DNA from: Kappaphycus alvarezii
Lineage: Eukaryota > Rhodophyta > Florideophyceae > Gigartinales > Solieriaceae
DNA length: 64,000 nucleotides
Reading direction: 5' to 3'
Assembly (NCBI GenBank): GCA_002205965.3
Contig: NADL03000042.1
Location: 372,001 to 436,000 of the forward strand
Shown: one piece after another, positions 11,564 to 23,544 of the stretch
Numbering within the stretch: the first letter of the stretch is position 1
Layout: each line of letters opens with the position of its first letter
Position numbers and translations under genes: made by a program
The notes under the pieces: model-generated
What the model saw: the letters and a program-made list of their open reading frames with translations, nothing else
Databases searched by the model: none
Told to the model about the DNA's origin: nothing

Positions 11564-11809
11564 GTAGATACAGATGCTACCGCAATAGAATCACAGCTTT
11601 CGAATGCAGTAAAATACCTGGAGACACCAAAAGGTCGCACTTCAACCGCGAATTTGGTCAATGAAGAGGGCAAGAATGAATTTACTGAGGCTATTTCAGA
11701 GGTTTATTATGTTACTGATAATATTGATTTAAAGGTTGATATTTCAAGTGCAGAAAATAACCTCGTTGACGACAGAACTGAGGAATTTTTCCTCCTATCT
11801 TTGAAATAG
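11564..11809 (+). other. Acidic open frame without ATG (possible exon or element remnant)
   Basis: An 81-codon open frame ends at the TAG at 11807-11809 and has a stop just upstream and no ATG. The predicted peptide is acidic and reads smoothly (for example NEEGKNEFTEAISEV), with codon choice unlike the AT-rich DNA around it. It could be an internal exon or a decayed coding piece. I recognise no family. Confidence 0.25.
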
Positions 11810-12008
11810 CTGCTAAAATAACTATCAGTCGTCATTGGTATTTCACAATTTCACAATTTTGGTGTTTCAGCCGTATTTCGTGCATCACGTGGTGTGAAAC
11901 TGTCTTTAAGGGTACAGAGGTTATCTTTTGCCCATCAAACTTGCGATTAATAGTTCCTGGCGTAAAAATAGGCTGCTTACATAACTGCTTTCACTTAATG
12001 TATAACCC

Positions 12009-12386
12009 ATGTTATTACAATTTTTTGTTCTCCCGACGCTTTGCAATAACCGAAGGTTGAAATGTGCTTATTATACAGTGATCAATGATAATTGTAATAT
12101 TTTCTTTTTTATCGTCTCCTTTTTTTCGTTTTTCGGTTCTTTTTCAATTTCTCAGAATAAATATCAGACTATTCAAGCAAGTCTGATAGGCTTCCTTCCG
12201 CTGTCTATCCTTTATCCCTTCGCTGGGTTCTTCATCACGTCCTTGGGTACTACGTACGCCCTAATTCGAACGACTTTGTCCCTTCCCCAATTTTCTCAAT
12301 GTCTCTTGCGGGTCGTCCCTGCTCGTTTGAATGATTTAATCAATGAGCGCGTCGATCTCCTCAGAGAATTCGCACGGTACGGGTGA
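12009..12386 (+). CDS. Hypothetical protein, possibly spliced
   Basis: A 125-codon open frame with a hydrophobic first half and a more ordinary end (RLNDLINERVDLLREF). Its stop overlaps the sequence GGGTGAGTATG, a good 5' splice donor. A second frame resumes around 12452. This is suggestive of an exon but not proof, and no domain is recognised. Confidence 0.25.
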   Translation: MLLQFFVLPTLCNNRRLKCAYYTVINDNCNIFFFIVSFFSFFGSFSISQNKYQTIQASLIGFLPLSILYPFAGFFITSLGTTYALIRTTLSLPQFSQCLLRVVPARLNDLINERVDLLREFARYG

Positions 12387-12659
12387 GTATGCTCTACCCA
12401 GGGCGGAACTTTGGAGTCTAACGTGAGCTAACAAAGAGAGGAGGCTTCGCGGTGGGAAAGCCGACGGGCGTGGCAAGCGTAACTTCCCTTTTTACCGGAT
12501 TTCCTCTCCAAAAAGTACTTTCTGTTTCCTTTTTCCTCCTCTTTACTATTCATGGCCCTTACTTGCCCAACTCTGTTTTTCAACTAGACCAGAGTTTCTC
12601 AACGTTTCTTCACTTACATGAGCACCGAAGTACTCCGCGCCCTGTAGCGAGATAGTTTA

Positions 12660-15140
12660 GATAATTAAACTCTCAGATATCATCATACGACGCCCTTGCA
12701 TACAATGAGCGACGCAAACCGACGAGAGACACTGAACTGGTAAAGAATTCGAGTAAAAGCTAGTTCATGCGACTGTTGGGCGTGTAATTGGTGGGTTTAA
12801 CAGGTTTTGAGTCGTGGCTCGTTTTTTTAATGGACTGTGCTCTCACTGAGCGGAGTCTAAGACCGAACGCCCCCGACCAACCTTCATACAGACAACGTAC
12901 AAAAAATAAATCTGAAATTCCTAGATTATGGTTCAAAGCAGCCCGCACGGTATAAATTGCCGATTTGCCCTTTGCCACTGCCCATACTGTAGCTGCTAGT
13001 TAAGAAAATCGTGGCTCGGATGTAGTACACCCAGCGCGTAACTGTTCTCCAAATTTTTTTGCGGTCAATCCGCCAAAATGTTTAATCAAGAATGATGACT
13101 ACATTTTACTGAAAAATAATCTTAGTAATCTGTTATAACACTTTTTCTTTCAACAGGCACAGCGTTTTAGCAGGCTAAAATTTAGATTTTTTTATTAAAT
13201 TGTGTTCCAATTTTGTCCATTCCCTCCTAAAATTGTCTTTGAGCTCCTAAACAGTTATAAAAGCCGATATTTGGAATAAACGACCTTTGCATAAGCCTCA
13301 GACGTTTGTAATGGATTCAAGTCAAATGAAAGCGAATAAAATAACCTTACAGGTTCAAAATTGCTCTGCGTTGACTCCGATGACACGTGTGCCAAGTATA
13401 AAGAGCATTATCCTCCAGCAAACCACTTCACTGATATCCTACGTCTTTATAAGGAAGTAGATAGTTTTTAAATATAGCAAAGTTCTTCAGACTGTCCGAT
13501 TTCCTTGTAGAAAACCAAGATCAGAAAAACGTAGCTCGAAAACCAACACTTATCCACATCCGACCCCTCGCTTAGATATAGAAACTTTAGCCTTGCGAAT
13601 ATGATGCCAGTAGTGACGACACCCACCTGGTCCGTGTAAATTGAACTTACTTTCATGGGATCATTCACGCACAGTATGGTCTTATTTGGCAAAGAACACC
13701 ATAGAAATTAATTTCCGTAAACGATTCTTCTTGCACAATAATGTTCAGTACAGAAGGCTCAAGAACAACACATCTTTAAACCTATCAATTTTTTAATTTA
13801 CAGTACAAGAGAGAAAACGAGACCATTTACTTGAGAGGTGTTCTAGAGTGATCACGCATGCTCACAGTACATCGTTGCATAACACCTTACAATACTGCAC
13901 TGTTACAGCTTACTTCTGAAGCTGCAAAGCACGGATCAGGTTGCTTGTCACACGAACACTGATGCCTCTCTGGACCTGGAGACCAATCCCGGGGCACTTT
14001 ACATGGACTTGCGAGGTGCTGTAAGGGCACTACTTTACTACCGTACAGTGCACTAATATGCATCAAATGCAGTATTTGAATCGAATGCCGAGTTGCATTT
14101 GACACGAATGCACTAATACAATGGTCCGATAATGTAACCCTCACTGTACTAGACTGACAATACACATGCACATGCCACGTATTAATTGAACCGTAGAATT
14201 CGTAATTTTTGCACTCTTCGCGTACATCACCAGCAAAATAAAATATCAACTTAAATACACACAATTTCAAATAAAAACGAAAAAATCACGAGACTAATCC
14301 AATCACACGAGACATAGACTTAAGCAGTATTCCCGCCTCCCTTTCGATTCCAAATACAAATCTGCCCTACACGGCAGCTTGGACGTCTGCAGTGCCTGGT
14401 CCGGACTGTTTTCGGGGTTTGACGGATTTCTGTTGCACATCCCGATCCTCCAATGGAGCAGCTCCTATATTTTCTTAGGAACTACGTGCCTTCTTTGTTT
14501 CCGGTCCCTTTATCGGTTTCTGTTCCTTTAGCGGTTGCGGATACCTTTTGTATCATTCATCGAACACCAGACTGTCGTAATCCCATCCCTTTCTATTGAC
14601 CCTAATTTCCCTCACGAACTGCACCTCCTCCACTTCCTCGATAAATGGCACCTACCGAACCATCTTGCTCATAAAGCACTCCACTTTCGCAAGCTCCTTA
14701 CCTCTATCATGAATCTTCTCCCTTCCTTCACCGCCTCTTATGATGCCCGGATCTACTGCTCCGCCATCCTGATTTTCTGCGGTGAATTCGGGTTCTGCAC
14801 CGCAGAACCCCTTGTTTATGTGGCCTTCTCGGCCAGTAGAATCCCCCTCACATCTGTAGCGGCAGCCCCTTTCCAAGCGTCACCTGCTCCTGAGAAAGGC
14901 GCACCGCTGTCTCTATAGCGGCGCCTTGTAATGTTGACCGATTTCAACAGTAGACCAGCAATTATAGTGTTGCTCAATTCCAGTATAGCTCTCCAAGTCT
15001 CCTTACCCCTTTCTTTTACACTGTACGTTTCTGTGCGGGGAGCTGGAATCACCGCACCCCTTTGAAGGGAAGCTATCTCCTCACTACCTTTGTTTTACAC
15101 TGTACGTCTCTGCAAGGAGAAGATCACGTTTTTTTCTAGG
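12660..15140. other. Intergenic, no recognised gene
   Basis: AT-rich to about 14300, then mixed. Short open frames on both strands overlap one another (for instance 14535-14918) and show no motif. A phrase of about 25 bases beginning TTTACACTGTACG occurs twice, near 15016 and 15094. The DNA before 15150 does not encode the missing N-terminal half of the gypsy reverse transcriptase that follows. Confidence 0.45.
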
Positions 15141-15164
15141 TACGGAACGTAAAAATTTGAGGTT

Positions 15165-16340
15165 ATGCCGTTCGAGTTAATGAACGCACCTGCAACATTC
15201 CAAGGAATGAAGGATGAAGTTCCCAGAGGTCTACCCTTCGCCATGGTTTACGGGGATGGCGTGGTCATCTTTTTCTCAGACGATGGAAGAACACGTAGGT
15301 CATTGTCAGGAGGTGTTCAAAAGGATTCAAGGGGCGAGACTGAAGCTCAAAGTGACAAAGTGCAGTTTCGAGCACTCGGAGGTCAATTTGCTTGGACACT
15401 TGGTCAGCGGGACGGAAATAAAGGTCGACGCCGACAAGATAAAGGATATAGTGGAGGCCCCTGAGCCAAGGAATGGGACCGGACTGAGGAGCTTTCTCGT
15501 GTTGGCGGGATACTATCGACGCTTTATAAGGAACTTCGCCGATGGTTCCCAAGTGCTGCATGCGACAACCTCCGTTAAGAAAGAATTTGAGTGGACCACG
15601 GGAATGCAGGAGGCTTCTGAGCACTTGAAGGAGAGGCTGACTACGCCTCCAGTCCCGGCGTTCCCGGATTTCGACTCTCCTTTTGTGGTGAAGACGGATG
15701 CTTCGTCGACCGCCCTATGAGTGGTCCTCTCTCAGAAGAAAGAAGGTGTATAGGTGCACACAGTTCAGTTCGCATCTCTGACGATGACGGAGCAGGAACG
15801 TACACTACGAGCGAACGGGAAGCACTTGCGGTAGTGTTCGCTCTCAAGGAATTTCGTGTGTATCTGTTTTCCGATACACCTTCCGTGGTATGTACGGACC
15901 ACCAGGCCCTTCAGAAGGCTTTCAAAAAGAAGGACATACATGGAAAGTTGGCGAGGTGGATGGATTTGATGGCCGAGTACGACTTTCAAATTAAGTACAG
16001 GCCTGGGAAGGACAATGGAGCGGCGGATTATCTCTCTCACATACCCACCGCAGAGCTTGAATACACGATAGAAGAAAACGACGCGGAGGGCATAGTGGCG
16101 ATGATGAAGTGGGAAGACTCTAAACTGTCTGGACTGGAGTCGGACCTTCAGGACATCACGAGGTTTTCTTGCCGAGGAAAGGGTTCAGGAAACGGATCCA
16201 AAGAAGAAACCCGCCATTCGGAGGAAAGCGAAGAGATACATGATTTGGAACTACACTCTGTTCTGACGGGAGAAGGATGGACTGCGCGTTGTCCCGCCGA
16301 TCGAGCAGCGTGCAGAAATATTGAGAACGTTCCACCATGA
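15165..16340 (+). pseudogene. Gypsy reverse transcriptase C-terminal half and RNase H
   Basis: MPFELMNAPATFQ begins the piece and matches the RT block just before the active site. The active site, usually YLDD, reads YGDG. After a frame change the 15214-15720 stretch gives KCSFEHSEVNLLGHLVSG and FLVLAGYYRRFIRNFA, the conserved thumb and connection. The RNase H follows: KTDASS (first Asp), TSEREALAVVFALKEF (Glu), CTDHQAL (Asp) and NGAADYLS. A further frame change at about 15715 separates the second part (15717-16340). The front of the RT, including the first catalytic Asp, is missing. Not functional. Confidence 0.88.
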
Positions 16341-16344
16341 CATC

Positions 16345-17340
16345 GGTCATTGAGATGCTGGTTCTACAAGAAGGTTTGTGAGGGATAGGTTTTGGTGGCC
16401 GGGGGTGTATCAGGACGTGACGGAGCACGCTGAGGCTGCGTGGGCTGCCAACACGCTCGAAGATTACCGACTTATCATACAAGTCTTAGAGCACCTGTTA
16501 CCGGGTTGTTTGAAACGTTTTCAGTAGACTTCGCGGGTCCTTTCAAGCCATCTCGGAAGAGAAAGAGGTTTTCTCTAATTGCAGTGGAACACATGACGGG
16601 TCGGCCTATAGCTTAGGCAACAGGAAGCTCCACCTCCGATTTCTTTATCGAATTTGTCGAGAAAAAATTATTGAGCCGTTCTGGCCCCCGGGAGAGGAAG
16701 GTTTCGGACAACGCCACGGCTTTTATGGTCGCTTCTGTCCAGGACTTTATGAAGGAGCACGGGATCGATTGGAAGGCTGTCCTCCCGTATGCCCCTATGG
16801 CAAATGGAAGGGCCGAGAGGATGGTGGGGACTACAAAGCACGCAATAAAATTGTCAGTCGTGGAGAATGGAGGCAATTGGGAGGAGGCCATACCGAAGGT
16901 CTTGTACGGCTGTCGTCGACGTAACCGTGGGGATGTCAACTCGCCCTTCCGACTAATGCACGGGATCGAGCCGGGATGATGGCAAGCGACACAGTAGCCC
17001 TTCTGGGCGAGGCCAAACCAAGTCACCGCCTTGTCGAGATGTAAGGGGAAGCTAGCGTAAGAGCTGCTGTAGTAGAACGGTCGCGCGCTCTGCGAAAGGC
17101 GAAGTGGGAGGTTAAACGATTCAAGTTTGGGGATGAAGTGCTTGTGGCGCATGGGGCAGCGTTCGGTAAGCCCCGGAAGTGGCCGGCGTTTGAGTCGTTC
17201 TACTATGGACCGTGGGGGTGATCAAGGCTGATCACTCGCGTTATGAGCTGGCTTCCTCAACGGGTCGGGTGACCAGAAAGGCGATTCACGCGCAACTTTT
17301 GGTGGGATACACGAGATATTCAACGGAGACCAGTTAAGGA
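16345..17340 (+). pseudogene. Gypsy integrase and pol C-terminus, broken
   Basis: Pieces in several frames encode a DDE integrase. VRDRFWWPGVYQDV is the end of the zinc-binding domain, whose Cys pair is lost. FSVDFAGPF has the first Asp, VSDNATAFM the second, and NGRAERMVGTTKHAIK the Glu (16671-16979). The tail at 17100-17336 reads FKFGDEVLVAHGAAF and VTRKAIHAQLL, the SH3-like C-terminal part. Stops and shifts are frequent. No chromodomain is seen. Confidence 0.8.
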
Positions 17341-17973
17341 GATGAGTATGGAAGGTTAAACGCTTGAGTGGTCAAACGAAGGGCTGAAAAACACGGTTCT
17401 TCACTATTATAAGGAACTAGAATATTTAATCAAACACAAGTACAAGTATGGAAAGGAGGAGCGGAGGCCAATCAGGGGGAACAGATGACAACTGGGGTGG
17501 GAAGGAATAGGAAGAAATAATAAGGACGGAATTAGGTAAAGATCTGGAGGAAAATCAGAGGCGAGCTGCTCGGACCTGGACCGAAAGGTAGGCGAGTCAG
17601 CTGGCGCCACGGAAGTCTAATTTATCTTCAACCTTTTTCTTCGCCTCTCTCCTCCTTTTAGTACTAGTATCCCCTCTTCGGTGGCGAGGGCGCTCGCTGG
17701 GAACCCCATCAAGAACAACGACACGCCAAAGGGGGCTCGCCACAAGTACACCAGCCGATTAACGGCACGTTGGTGCTTCTCAAGAGGCAAGCGGGGATGT
17801 TTGACGGCGTGCTGCAGGGGTTGATAGTTGATAGGTTGGACTAGGTCGGGAGGGGATGGCGTTGGTTGGAGGTAGGGTAGGGGGTGTCAGGGTGGAGTTA
17901 CACTGTATATCAGCGCGCCTGTGGCGCACTATGAGTGCGGGGGCGTGCGAGCGGTGTGAGCTCACCTAGTAAT

Positions 17974-18003
17974 CTGGGGAGATACTGTACTGTATCTCCC
18001 CAG
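17974..18003. repeat. Perfect 12-bp inverted repeat around a pentanucleotide core
   Basis: Arms 17974-17985 and 17992-18003 are exact complements (CTGGGGAGATAC and its reverse complement). The 6-nt spacer completes TACTGTACTGTA. Confidence 0.9.
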
Positions 18004-18044
18004 TCTGTTAGGGTTAGGCATACTGTATTGTATTCACCACCTGG

Positions 18045-18081
18045 CACAGTACAGTATATATAACATATATACTGTCCTGTG
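18045..18081. repeat. 16-bp inverted repeat, 15/16 matched
   Basis: Arms 18045-18060 and 18066-18081 are separated by TAACA. The arms contain the ACAGTA motif. It lies 40 bp from the hairpin at 17974. Confidence 0.85.
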
Positions 18082-18242
18082 TCGGGAACACGGAGAAAAG
18101 AGGAGGATATGTTCCGCTTGGCCAAAAAGAAGGACAGGAAAAATAAAGGACACTCACAAGCATTACAACACCCAATTCGAAAGACACAATATCTGATGAC
18201 CGAAAAAGGGGTCTCAACGAGTCTTACTGGGTAAATATACTT

Positions 18243-18640
18243 TTGTTCCCTTTTCTGTTGTTCAGCTACTGCTACTGCTGCAACTGCAGAACATATTTCA
18301 CCTGCTGCTGTATTTTCTGTTTCTGTGGCATCTGCGAAATCGTTTTAGCGGCTGCTTCGAACGTTATCAGCTGCAGCTCGAGGTTGAATCGGCGAAAAAA
18401 TAAATCACAAACAAACAATATGTTCAAAGGAATAGCTGCTGCATTTCAGATATTGGGGTACAAAGTAGAAACAAAGAAAAAAGAAGAAATGGCAAACTTA
18501 AAATACGTTCAACTTGAGAAGGGAGACCATGTACTTGATTTTATCCTTTCGAATTACTTTTGTAGGACATCAGCTAGATTTTGTTTCGACGAAAATATTT
18601 GAAGCAAGATAACTCCGTTTTCCAATATCTCTCGAACATG
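18243..18640. other. No supported gene; downstream flank of the copia relic
   Basis: A Cys/Phe-rich frame (18243-18602) over CTG-type repeats looks like chance translation of simple sequence. If the minus-strand copia relic kept a 3' LTR it should lie here, but I could not match it to any sequence beyond 22760. Confidence 0.35.
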
Positions 18641-18648
18641 ATGAATCT

Positions 18649-20556
18649 TCAGGTCGATATGCTTTTTCCGAGCCGACGCCTGTGACTATTTCGAGCTAGC
18701 GAGGGTGGGGCTGTACTCTCTAGGCAGATCTGAGTCGCGTCTTGAGTATTGGAGTTTTCAGACCATGGAGAGTTATTGACCAATTCCCAGTAGAGCTTTC
18801 GAAACCAAGATACTTCTTCTGCAAATGAAGAAAGTGCAACGTATTCAGCTTCAGCTGAAGAAAAAGTGATAACAGATTGACGCTTTCTTCTCCAAAACAC
18901 TAGTGATCCGTTGACGTCGATAAGAAAGCCAGTAGTGGAGCGCCGAGTTTCCTTACATCCGCCCCAGTCGACGTCAACAGCAGCATCCAGCGAGTGAGGA
19001 TCTAACAGACGGGCTGAATAATGGAGGCCGAGAGAGAGATTGCCTGATACACAACTAAGTACCCTTTTTAACCGTTTGAGCAGTTTTAGGTGCCGATGGG
19101 TGGGAGCATTCATATGAAGGGAAAGAGCCGAGATACAAAACGACAAATCAGGACGCGTGCTGACTGATAATGCTGCGATATAGGTAGTGCGATTCCGTTG
19201 AGAGTAAGAGTTAAGAGGAAGAGGCCGGCAAAATCATCTCAGCGTCAACTGGTAGCGGGATAAGTACAGCATTGGAATGGTCTATGCCGTACGATTTCAA
19301 GAGGCGTCGTGCGTACGAAGTCTGATCGACGGTGACCGCATTGACGGTTCGAGTAACAGTACATCCAATAAAAGATTTCAAGTCGCCGAAGAACTTGACG
19401 TCAAATGCACCAGCCAAGTGTTCCTTCACTTCTTCTAAAAGACGTCGAGAATTCATCTAAAAGGCTAGATCATCAAAGAGGACGACGAGAATCATGAATT
19501 GCTCCAGAAGAGCTAAATAGTAGACTCGTGCATCGAAGCTGGACGACTGAAAGCCAAATAACGGAAATTTTTCATGCCAAACTGAACTGTACAGACGACC
19601 CGCCTGGCGTGCGCCGTAGATAGACTTTGAAAGAACTCAAAAATGCCCTTTAACAGCTAGACGCTGGGATGAATTGGTCGGTTGTTCCACAAGGATTGTA
19701 ACATCGAGTTTGCCGTGAAAGTATGCATTGGAGATGTCGCCCCCTTCCAAAATAAGATTATAGCCAGCAACGATAGCAAAGGTAAGACGAATGCTCTCAT
19801 CTGTTTCAACTAGGACATACAAAAGATATCGATCAAAGTCTACAAATGGGATTTGTAAGTCTCCTCGCAGGTTACAGCGAGCTTTGGGGCGATATGGATT
19901 GTTCGAAGCGTCAACCGGCTTGGCTCGAAAAAAAAACTTCAACTTGAGAGATTTCATCAGGGAAGTACCCAAAACGTAATGCCAAGTATTTCGCCTCACC
20001 AAGGTGTCATATTCCCGATCAATTACTAACGCCCATACTGGTACTTAGCATGCCTCAGAGAACGATTGAGGATCAAAAGGAGAACTTACAGTGTCTCTTC
20101 TTGAAAGGATAACTCGAAATGTATAATCGGAGTGATCATGCATCGGAGGAGATTCTCTTCGGCATCTCCATCCACATTACTGTCCGATTCCAGAGAATGC
20201 TGATGATAAATTCCATTAAATGAGCTACTGATATTTGGCAGCTTTTCTTTATCCACAGGTTTAAAGTCTACCCGAAGAATCAATTTCACCTTATTATCTG
20301 CAGGAACATAGATGCGGATCAAACGCGTGTCACTTTCCATTCCAACGAAATTGGCGCATTCGTAGCGAGGAAGTAGTTTTCTCTCAGCGGCTGAATTGGA
20401 TTGGTATATGGACCCAGAGCCGTGCTGACCAAAAGGGAGTAGGGTTGTGAAATCAATAATGGTAGTGGGGTCCCAGCGGAGGGTGGGAATCTCACCCTCG
20501 ATGCTTTTTGAAGGCATGCGGTTAAGCCCGGTTGCGTTGACAATCGCTTCGCCCAT
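18649..20556 (-). pseudogene. Copia integrase tail, reverse transcriptase and RNase H
   Basis: 20556-20086 carries the integrase C-terminal region (NFVGMESDTRLIRIYVP, like the copia GY...K.YR/F pattern). 20002-19637 carries RT (KPVDASNNPYRPKARCNLRG, FVDFDRYLLYVLVETDES). Just past 19500 the RT active site reads LFDD instead of the usual YVDD. 19456-19211 has FFGDLKSFIGCTV and RLLKSYGID. 19146-18649 is RNase H: DVDWGGCKETRRSTTGFL, SVITFSSAEAEYVAL and SWFRKLYWEL are almost textbook. Breaks at each join make it inactive. Confidence 0.85.
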
Positions 20557-20780
20557 AGTTCAGTGAGTAAAGTTGTATCAAAGAGTAAAACACGGGCTCG
20601 CGTCCAATGTTTCTGCACTAGACGTTCGATTACAACATTGCTCTCAGGGGCATTTGATGGAGAGGGTTTGATTTCAATACCATGCGAGTTCAGGAAAGTA
20701 ACAAAATCCCGACCTATGTGCTCCCCTGCATTGTCGAATATGATACGTTGAATCCTGTATCTCTCAGACGAAAACTGATT

Positions 20781-21230
20781 TTACACGTAAGACTTGTAAT
20801 TCTGAACGATCGGAGGAAGTTCCTTCCGAGCCTGCATTAATGTCACGTCTGACTTTTCTGTACGCGGTTCCATGAACTGTAAGGAGAAGTGGATCTTACC
20901 GAGGGATTCCTTAGAAGGCCCGGAGATGTCCAAATGAATTTCAGCTAGGGTCACAACTGGACGACTGATTGAGGGTAAAATTGACTCTCTTTTCATCTTT
21001 ACCGTAAAGAAAGGGAAACATTAGAGTCCTCTGAGTATTTCCATATTTAACGAAGGAACGTCTTCAAACAAAAGGGATGGTTGATTATAACGTTCTGGTC
21101 CGGAGTGACCCTTTTTCTTGTGCCATTCTAGTAGATCGGTTTGTCTGCCTGTCTTAAAAGCAGAAGCGCGTATCTGTGCAGTGGGTGAACGTTGCGGAAA
21201 AAACGACATGGAACACAGCCCCCAATGCAT
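20781..21230 (-). pseudogene. Copia pre-integrase and integrase core start
   Basis: 21230-21021 includes LLEWHKKKGHSG, the GAG_pre-integrase WH..GH motif that binds zinc. 20996-20781 includes EIHLDISGP, the first catalytic Asp of the integrase, and SLQFMEPRTEKSDV beyond it. Two frame breaks separate the parts. Confidence 0.7.
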
Positions 21231-22069
21231 TTGGTTCCCCAGATGATGTCTTTGACATAAAACGAGCCCTCTTGAAAATTAAACACCCTTTCAATGGCCT
21301 GACTGACGAGGACTGCAAAACTTCAAAGTGCTCAGATAGTATTTTGGCTGCTAATATGTTTCATGTAAAGTGCGGAGCGTGTTACGCTTGTATTTACATA
21401 CCTCCATTTACATGAATCAAAAACATCCCTCTACCCAAAAGACTTGACGTTCTGAGGTCGCCTCGACTGTCTCAACTGCAATTGTTTCATAGAACTCAAC
21501 AGAGGAGCGGCAATGAAAGAAGTTTTGTCTAGGTCAAGAGTCGATAAACCAATCGCTAGATTTTTCTTCACCAATAGTAGCCAATCTACTCTTGTACTTG
21601 GTAGCCGCCATGGTGCTTTTGTATCGTGGACCTTGGTCATCAAAACAGAGGTGCTCCTTGGAATCCTTGGTTTGAGGATGAACCTGGAATAGAACCAGGA
21701 ATTAAAGTCGAGGTTTGGGCTATCTGTGACAAAGTCTGAGCCAAGTTTGCAATTGGATTATACTGGCCTCTGAATTGATTGAAATCAAATGATGAATAAT
21801 TCCATCTGTCCGTGTGTGAACTCTGACCGCGACCTCGACTTATCCTCTTCTACGGTTGTAGGTTCCGCCTTGGCCCCTACGTGACTTGTAAATTCCACGG
21901 CTATAATCAACAATCCTCTGAAAAATAGAAATTAAATGCCTGGCATTCCGCAATTGTAGCACACGTCATAACGGTGACCTGCACTGTTTTCTTGGGGATT
22001 GTCCCACGTTCAAAAACACCTCTTCCTCCACTTTCACTACTTCCCCTGCCAAGGCCGCGACTACGTGCA

Positions 22070-22579
22070 CTATGACCATCCCGAGTGTCCATAACTTGCC
22101 ATACGAGCCTGCACTGCATGCTCACTATTAGAGCAATTCGGCCTCTGCATTTTATTCAGGTTTGCCCGCCTTGCTAACGCAGCTTGAATTGCACTGACGA
22201 CGTTCTGAAAAGTGGTGTTTGTGAGCGATACCACAGTAGCTAGACCACCAAAAGATAGTGGGAGAGAGCAGATGAGCTTAAACGTTTTCTCATTTTCTGA
22301 AAACTTCTCATCATACATTGCGAGTTCTCCACAAATGCTAACAAAATAGTTAACGTGGTCTTGAAATTCTTTCGTTTCGTTATAAACCAAAATGTCTAAT
22401 TTATTGCGAAGATTCTGGATGGCTTCTTCATTTGCTGCTGTGTATATCTTCGTCAATTCATTCCAAGGCTCTAGTGCAGAGTTGTCGGCATTGTCACAAA
22501 TCTGTCTTATCCGCGAAAGGGCTGACTCTCCTAGGCTTTGGGTAATCGTGCTTTTAGCTTCATGCATCTTTTGAATCAA
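22070..22579 (-). pseudogene. Copia gag (UBN2-like)
   Basis: A 169-codon remnant of the nucleocapsid precursor. It shows the family's pattern of a central helical region, with EPWNELTKIYTAANEEAIQNL, FQDHVNYFVSICGELAMYDE and FKLICSLPLSF, where copia gags have W..L...Y, the L/F..H...F pattern and LL.SLP..F. The zinc-knuckle end is not clear. The start of the protein (before about 22600) is broken by stops. Confidence 0.75.
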
Positions 22580-22760
22580 TAGGTACTAGCGGATGCCAAT
22601 CCCGATGCAGGATAGTCTTGAAGTCCGATGAGCACGGTGTCATCTGACCTAATGATAGCTTTCATTCTACGAATTCATTCAATGTAGTCCTTTGGGCCAT
22701 TGAGCTTCTGCACGCGAAACATTTTTTGGTGTCCGATTCCATTATAGAATTGGTAACTTA

Positions 22761-23544
22761 CTGCTTAATGGGAACGAAACGGCGTCGGTTGTGCGTATGA
22801 GATAAGGAGAGAGGGAACTGAGCGATGCTACCAAGAAAGAAATCGTAACTTTTTTACAGGTACTGCCCTTTTTACTTACGAAGAAGAGGTCGGGCATGGA
22901 GAGTCGTTGACCCTTTTAAGACCCTGTTAACACAGCTGCAGCTGCACAACATTCGAGCTCATGGGTACCAGTAGCCTGACCAATCACATTATTCAAATGG
23001 TGGCTTTCGATCTCACTTTACTGTAATACTGTATAAAGCACAACTGTAACATTCTGACAGTATGCAGCAAAATTGCAATCATAGTTTTGATAATAATGAT
23101 TTTTTTGGGGTGGGTTCTGTAATTCAGACAGTGGCCCATGTCGGAGCTCGCATGTTTAAAATTAAAAGGCCACCTCTTTACATTACAGTATTGACTTTCA
23201 AGATTACCCTGACAGCATAGCCCTCCCTCTAGAGTAGGCGGCTTTTAGTCAGGAGAACAAATAAATGTCCACCACACCTCTTCCTGATGACATCGCACGA
23301 TTCACGTAAGGAAATCACCAAAATATTTGACGACAGTGTCGCAAATGGGACCGTCGTAGATAATCCTCCAAGGTGCCATTGCGATAACACGCTGCAATTG
23401 AAACCTTTGGCGAAGACTGTCAGATTATTACGCTGCAAGAGATCAAATGCCTGGCGCCTTCAACTGCCTTGCCTAGTAAACTCTTGAAGAGTCTTGAAGA
23501 GTTTGCCTTCAATCCGCGGTCCCTTAGCTTGAAGCTTGAAATCT
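22761..23544. other. Intergenic, no recognised gene
   Basis: No supported coding region. Open frames at 23229-23438 (-) and 23287-23487 (+) overlap and show no motif. Confidence 0.4.

Larger units (their letters stand above)
15150..17340 (+). mobile_element. Ty3/gypsy retrotransposon fragment, 5'-truncated pol
   Basis: The fragment starts within the reverse transcriptase and runs through RNase H and integrase to the C-terminal tail of pol. Neither gag, protease nor LTRs are visible. Its integrase and RT are clearly different from the chromovirus at 54-61 kb, so it is another lineage. Confidence 0.85.
18640..22760 (-). mobile_element. Ty1/copia retrotransposon, decayed, LTRs not found
   Basis: Read on the minus strand the order is gag (22579), pre-integrase (21230), integrase (20996), reverse transcriptase (about 20000-19200) and RNase H (19146-18649). 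This is the copia order, with integrase before RT. Frame breaks and stops occur in every domain. No flanking LTR pair could be recognised, so the limits follow the coding remains. Confidence 0.85.
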
